Positions 61,699 to 64,000 of a DNA stretch of 64,000 nucleotides are shown piece after piece. This stretch comes from Bacteroidales bacterium (lineage in GTDB: Bacteria; Bacteroidota; Bacteroidia; Bacteroidales; UBA932). The DNA lies in assembly GCA_017548985.1 (NCBI GenBank), contig JAFYYW010000031.1, positions 1 to 64,000 on the forward strand, given 5' to 3'. Each line of letters opens with the position of its first letter. Within the stretch, counting starts at the first letter, position 1. Made by a program: the position numbers and the translations under genes. The notes beneath the pieces were generated by a model. The model saw nothing but the letters and a program-made list of their open reading frames with translations, had not been told where the DNA came from and searched no databases.

Positions 61699-62766
61699 TC
61701 AATCTTTTCTGAATTGTTCAATAACTAAGGAGATCCCTCCCCATATCAACTGGTTCAGTTCCTGGGACTCATGGGACAAAGTGGCGAAGATAATTCCGAA
61801 CTCGAAAGGAAGGCCATAGACATAGGAAATCGCTCCGGCCACTATGAAATGGAAAGCTCCGAATCCTCCGGGGACTGGAACAATTGATGATAGGGCGCCG
61901 GCGAGCATCAGGAACATGGCGTCAGTCAGATTAAGTGCCTGGATCGACTTCACCGCGGAAGCGAGGCCGGCGGAGACGGCAGATGTGTCTATCCCCTGCA
62001 CCGCCCAAAGGATGGTTACGCTCATCATCCAGTAACAACCCCAAAGCAGGATAGTGAGGAGGAAGAACCACCACGCCCTCCTCATCCTCATGCAACTCAC
62101 GAACCCTTGCCATAGGCCCCTGCAGAAATCCTTGATCTTGCCAAGGGGTTTCCACCTGTTGGCGAAACGGATAACCGTCCAACCGGAAGCCAGGATGGCC
62201 AGGAAAAGTAGAAAGACAATGGCGATGTTGCCCCACGTGAACCTTCCCGCGGCGGCACCGAAAATCTTCTCGACGAAAAAGCCGCCATACTTATCCCATG
62301 TGAAAACCAGGAATACCACAAGAAGGACTCCCAGCATCACCACATCCACGGATCTTTCCAGCACGGCGGTTCCCAGGGCCTTGTCAAAAGTCGCGAGGCG
62401 ATGTTCCTCCCCGGTCTCGGGATCCTTGACCTTCTTGGAGTGGGCGGTTATATACGTGCATCGGAGCACCTCGCCGACCCTAGGCAAGACCATATTGACG
62501 GCGTAACCTATATTGACTCCGTTGAAGCAGGTCAACGTCCTGGTGGTCGGATCGATCGGCAGCAAAACCTCCTTCCATCTCAATGCCCTGAGATAGAACC
62601 CTATCAATCCGAAAAAAGTGGAAAGAAGGACAAACTCCCACCTGCAAGCCTTCAAGGCGGCCCAGAAATCATTCCAGTCCACTTTCCTGAAAGCGAAATA
62701 CAACAGCACAACCGCAAGCAGGATTGACAATCCGTACTTGAGAATATTCCCTACCTTCTTGTTCAT
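61699..62766 (-). CDS. Lysylphosphatidylglycerol synthetase/flippase-like membrane protein
   Basis: From the ATG at 62766 the product has 355 residues with about 8 hydrophobic segments. KEVLLPIDPTTRTLTCFNG, GYAVNMVLPRVGEVLRC and PVPGGFGAFHFIV fit the LPG_synthase_TM (UPF0104) family, whose members move or modify membrane lipids. It lacks the catalytic acyl/lysyl-transfer domain, so a flippase or regulatory role is likelier. The open frame upstream to 62874 crosses the divergent promoter and is rejected. It is divergent from the PfkB kinase gene. Its promoter TAAATTTG at 62779-62772 is only 5 bases before the ATG. Confidence 0.85.
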   Translation of the reverse strand: MNKKVGNILKYGLSILLAVVLLYFAFRKVDWNDFWAALKACRWEFVLLSTFFGLIGFYLRALRWKEVLLPIDPTTRTLTCFNGVNIGYAVNMVLPRVGEVLRCTYITAHSKKVKDPETGEEHRLATFDKALGTAVLERSVDVVMLGVLLVVFLVFTWDKYGGFFVEKIFGAAAGRFTWGNIAIVFLLFLAILASGWTVIRFANRWKPLGKIKDFCRGLWQGFVSCMRMRRAWWFFLLTILLWGCYWMMSVTILWAVQGIDTSAVSAGLASAVKSIQALNLTDAMFLMLAGALSSIVPVPGGFGAFHFIVAGAISYVYGLPFEFGIIFATLSHESQELNQLIWGGISLVIEQFRKD

Positions 62767-62770
62767 GGTA

Positions 62771-62801
62771 ACAAATTTAATCAAATAATCGTTAAATTTG
62801 T
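62771..62801. promoter_or_regulatory. Divergent promoters in a 10-base inverted repeat
   Basis: ACAAATTTAA (62771-62780) and TTAAATTTGT (62792-62801) form a perfect inverted repeat with an 11-base spacer. Each arm holds TAAATTTG in opposite directions, one for the flippase gene (minus) and one for the kinase gene (plus, 33 bases before its ATG). Confidence 0.5.
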
Positions 62802-62833
62802 AGCTTGTGGAGCCATAACGCGCTTTTTGCCTT

Positions 62834-63829
62834 ATGAAATCGATTTTAGGAATAGGAAACGCTTTGACGGACATTCTCGCCGTCTTCCCGGATGACTCGA
62901 TGCTCCGGGAGTATCACCTTCCTCCAGGCAGCATGCAGCATGTTGACCTTGAGACAGGTGACCAGATATGGTCAAAACTTAAGGAATATGGGGTGAAATA
63001 CGTCCCGGGAGGCTCCGCGGCGAACACTATCACCTGCACATCCATATTCGGGATGCCCTCTTGCTACATTGGTAAGATCGGCAACGATGAGCTCGGCCAT
63101 CTCTACAAGAGCACCTTGGAGCAATTCGGCGTGAAAACGATTCTGCTGGAGGGAACCAAGGGGTCTGGAAGAGCCATGTGCTTCATAACAGGGGCAAACG
63201 CGGAAAGAACCTTCGCCGACTATATGGGCGCCGCTCTCGAGCTTGTTCCCGAGGATCTGAAGCCGGAGTATTTCGAAGGATATGACTATTTCCACATCGA
63301 AGGCTATCTGGTTCAGAACCAAGACCTTATCCGCCAGGCTGTCCAGATGGCAAAAGAAGCCGGCTGCAAGATTTCCATAGATATGGCCTCCTACAATGTG
63401 GTTGAGTCCAACGAGGCCTTCTTCCACAACCTGGTCGAGAAATACATCGACATAGTCTTCGCCAACGAGAGCGAGGCCAGGGCTTTCACAAAGAAAGAAC
63501 CTCGTGAAGCTTTGAACGAACTCGCCTCACAATGCGAGATCGCCATCGTAAAAGTAGGCAAAGACGGCTCGATGGTCCAGTCAGGAAACGAGTACCACTA
63601 CATAGAGGCATGGCCGGCGGCGACTATCGATGCCACGGGAGCTGGTGACACATATGCCGCCGGATTCCTGTACGCCCACTCTCTCGGCATGCCATTGAAA
63701 GTTTGCGGCGAAGTCGGCTCGATAATTGCGGCGAAAGTCGTCGAGGTTATCGGCACCAAGATAGATGTCCCGCGTTGGAGAGACGCCAAAGCGGAGATCC
63801 GTGATCTGATCGCCTCTGTCAAAGTTTAA
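62834..63829 (+). CDS. PfkB-family sugar/adenosine kinase
   Basis: The 331-residue product has the PfkB features: N-terminal GIGNALTDIL, YVPGGSAANTITC and the C-terminal DATGAGDTYAAGFLYA with the catalytic Asp and anion hole. Bacteroidetes proteins of this type are annotated as adenosine kinases or general carbohydrate kinases; substrate identity is not decided by sequence alone. It does not form part of the uronate operons and is probably a housekeeping gene next to the truncated gene that follows 5 bases later. Confidence 0.88.
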   Translation: MKSILGIGNALTDILAVFPDDSMLREYHLPPGSMQHVDLETGDQIWSKLKEYGVKYVPGGSAANTITCTSIFGMPSCYIGKIGNDELGHLYKSTLEQFGVKTILLEGTKGSGRAMCFITGANAERTFADYMGAALELVPEDLKPEYFEGYDYFHIEGYLVQNQDLIRQAVQMAKEAGCKISIDMASYNVVESNEAFFHNLVEKYIDIVFANESEARAFTKKEPREALNELASQCEIAIVKVGKDGSMVQSGNEYHYIEAWPAATIDATGAGDTYAAGFLYAHSLGMPLKVCGEVGSIIAAKVVEVIGTKIDVPRWRDAKAEIRDLIASVKV

Positions 63830-63834
63830 ACCGT

Positions 63835-64000
63835 ATGTTTGATTTTGTAAAGAATATATTCAGGAAAAGCGCTCTACGGAGGCACGCCAGCACAGTTCCG
63901 ACAGAGATCCTTCCGTTGACAAAGATCAAGTCCTATGTGGCGATCATTGATGTTGAGGATCCCTCGTTCGACACGTGCAAGTCAACGATAATGAACTACT
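63835..64000 (+). CDS. Truncated gene of unknown function (5' end only)
   Basis: The frame starts at the ATG at 63835 and runs off the right edge after about 55 codons. It begins MFDFVKNIFRKSALRRHAS, with a VAIIDVEDPSFDTCK stretch further on. No signal peptide is seen. The start resembles small Bacteroidetes conserved proteins such as DUF6913, which is a guess. It is 5 bases after the kinase gene, so they are co-transcribed. Confidence 0.6.
   Translation, partial: MFDFVKNIFRKSALRRHASTVPTEILPLTKIKSYVAIIDVEDPSFDTCKSTIMNY

Noticed and set aside
1..64000. tRNA, rRNA, CRISPR, insertion sequence or prophage
   Set aside because: No tRNA-like cloverleaf, regular spaced repeats, transposase or integrase frame was noticed in either strand.

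Overview
This is a 64-kb stretch of a Bacteroidales-type chromosome. The evidence is two SusC/SusD outer-membrane glycan importer pairs, many secreted or lipoprotein glycoside hydrolases, TAnnTTTG promoter elements with no strong Shine-Dalgarno sequences, and a serine-type sulfatase. I saw no rRNA, tRNA, CRISPR array, transposase or phage gene. The whole window is carbohydrate-utilisation (PUL-like) DNA, ending in a few housekeeping genes.

Layout. (1) 1-3605, minus strand: GH101-like lipoprotein, calcineurin-like phosphoesterase lipoprotein, and a truncated six-hairpin-type secreted protein. (2) 3695-9446, plus: SGNH esterase and two tandem GH92 alpha-mannosidases. (3) 9516-14779, minus: SusD and SusC (pair A), ending in a strong terminator. 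(4) 14780-15182: the only long non-coding gap, between divergent SusC genes. (5) 15183-30377, plus: SusC and SusD (pair B, a close paralogue of A), a second strong terminator, then a small lipoprotein, a DUF6057-like membrane protein, a beta-propeller lipoprotein with a CxxCH motif, GH28, GH31 and GH3. (6) 30352-42002, minus: a seven-gene operon kduD, kduI, DUF4861, a propeller-endonuclease/phosphatase fusion, an FAD oxidoreductase-GH29 fusion, a GH95 fucosidase and a sulfatase. (7) 42126-47863, plus: uxaC, kdgK, kdgA, a hexuronate-type MFS transporter and a lactonase. (8) 47954-50211, minus: DUF5009 membrane protein and a beta-propeller glycosidase. (9) 50288-54526, plus: PepSY-like lipoprotein and GH38 mannosidase. 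(10) 54537-61696, minus: GH106, GH28, a short GH28-like protein and GH78. The flippase gene just upstream (61699-62766) is on the same strand and only 2 bases away. (11) 62834-64000, plus: a PfkB-family kinase and a truncated unknown gene.

How the genes fit together. GH28, GH78 and GH106 suggest attack on rhamnose- and uronate-rich pectic or arabinogalactan-type glycans. GH92, GH38, GH101-like, GH29, GH95 and the sulfatase point to mannosylated, fucosylated and sulfated glycans. Uronates would be handled by KduI/KduD and UxaC, then KdgK and KdgA, giving pyruvate and glyceraldehyde-3-phosphate. No transcription factor is encoded anywhere in the window, so regulators must lie elsewhere.

Most unusual: two families of short dispersed repeats sit in frame inside enzyme genes (peptides [14 protein letters not shown] and PSTPSTGSG, each in two unrelated enzymes). 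Next are two unusual domain fusions in one operon, and divergent duplicated SusCD cassettes whose terminators are alike.
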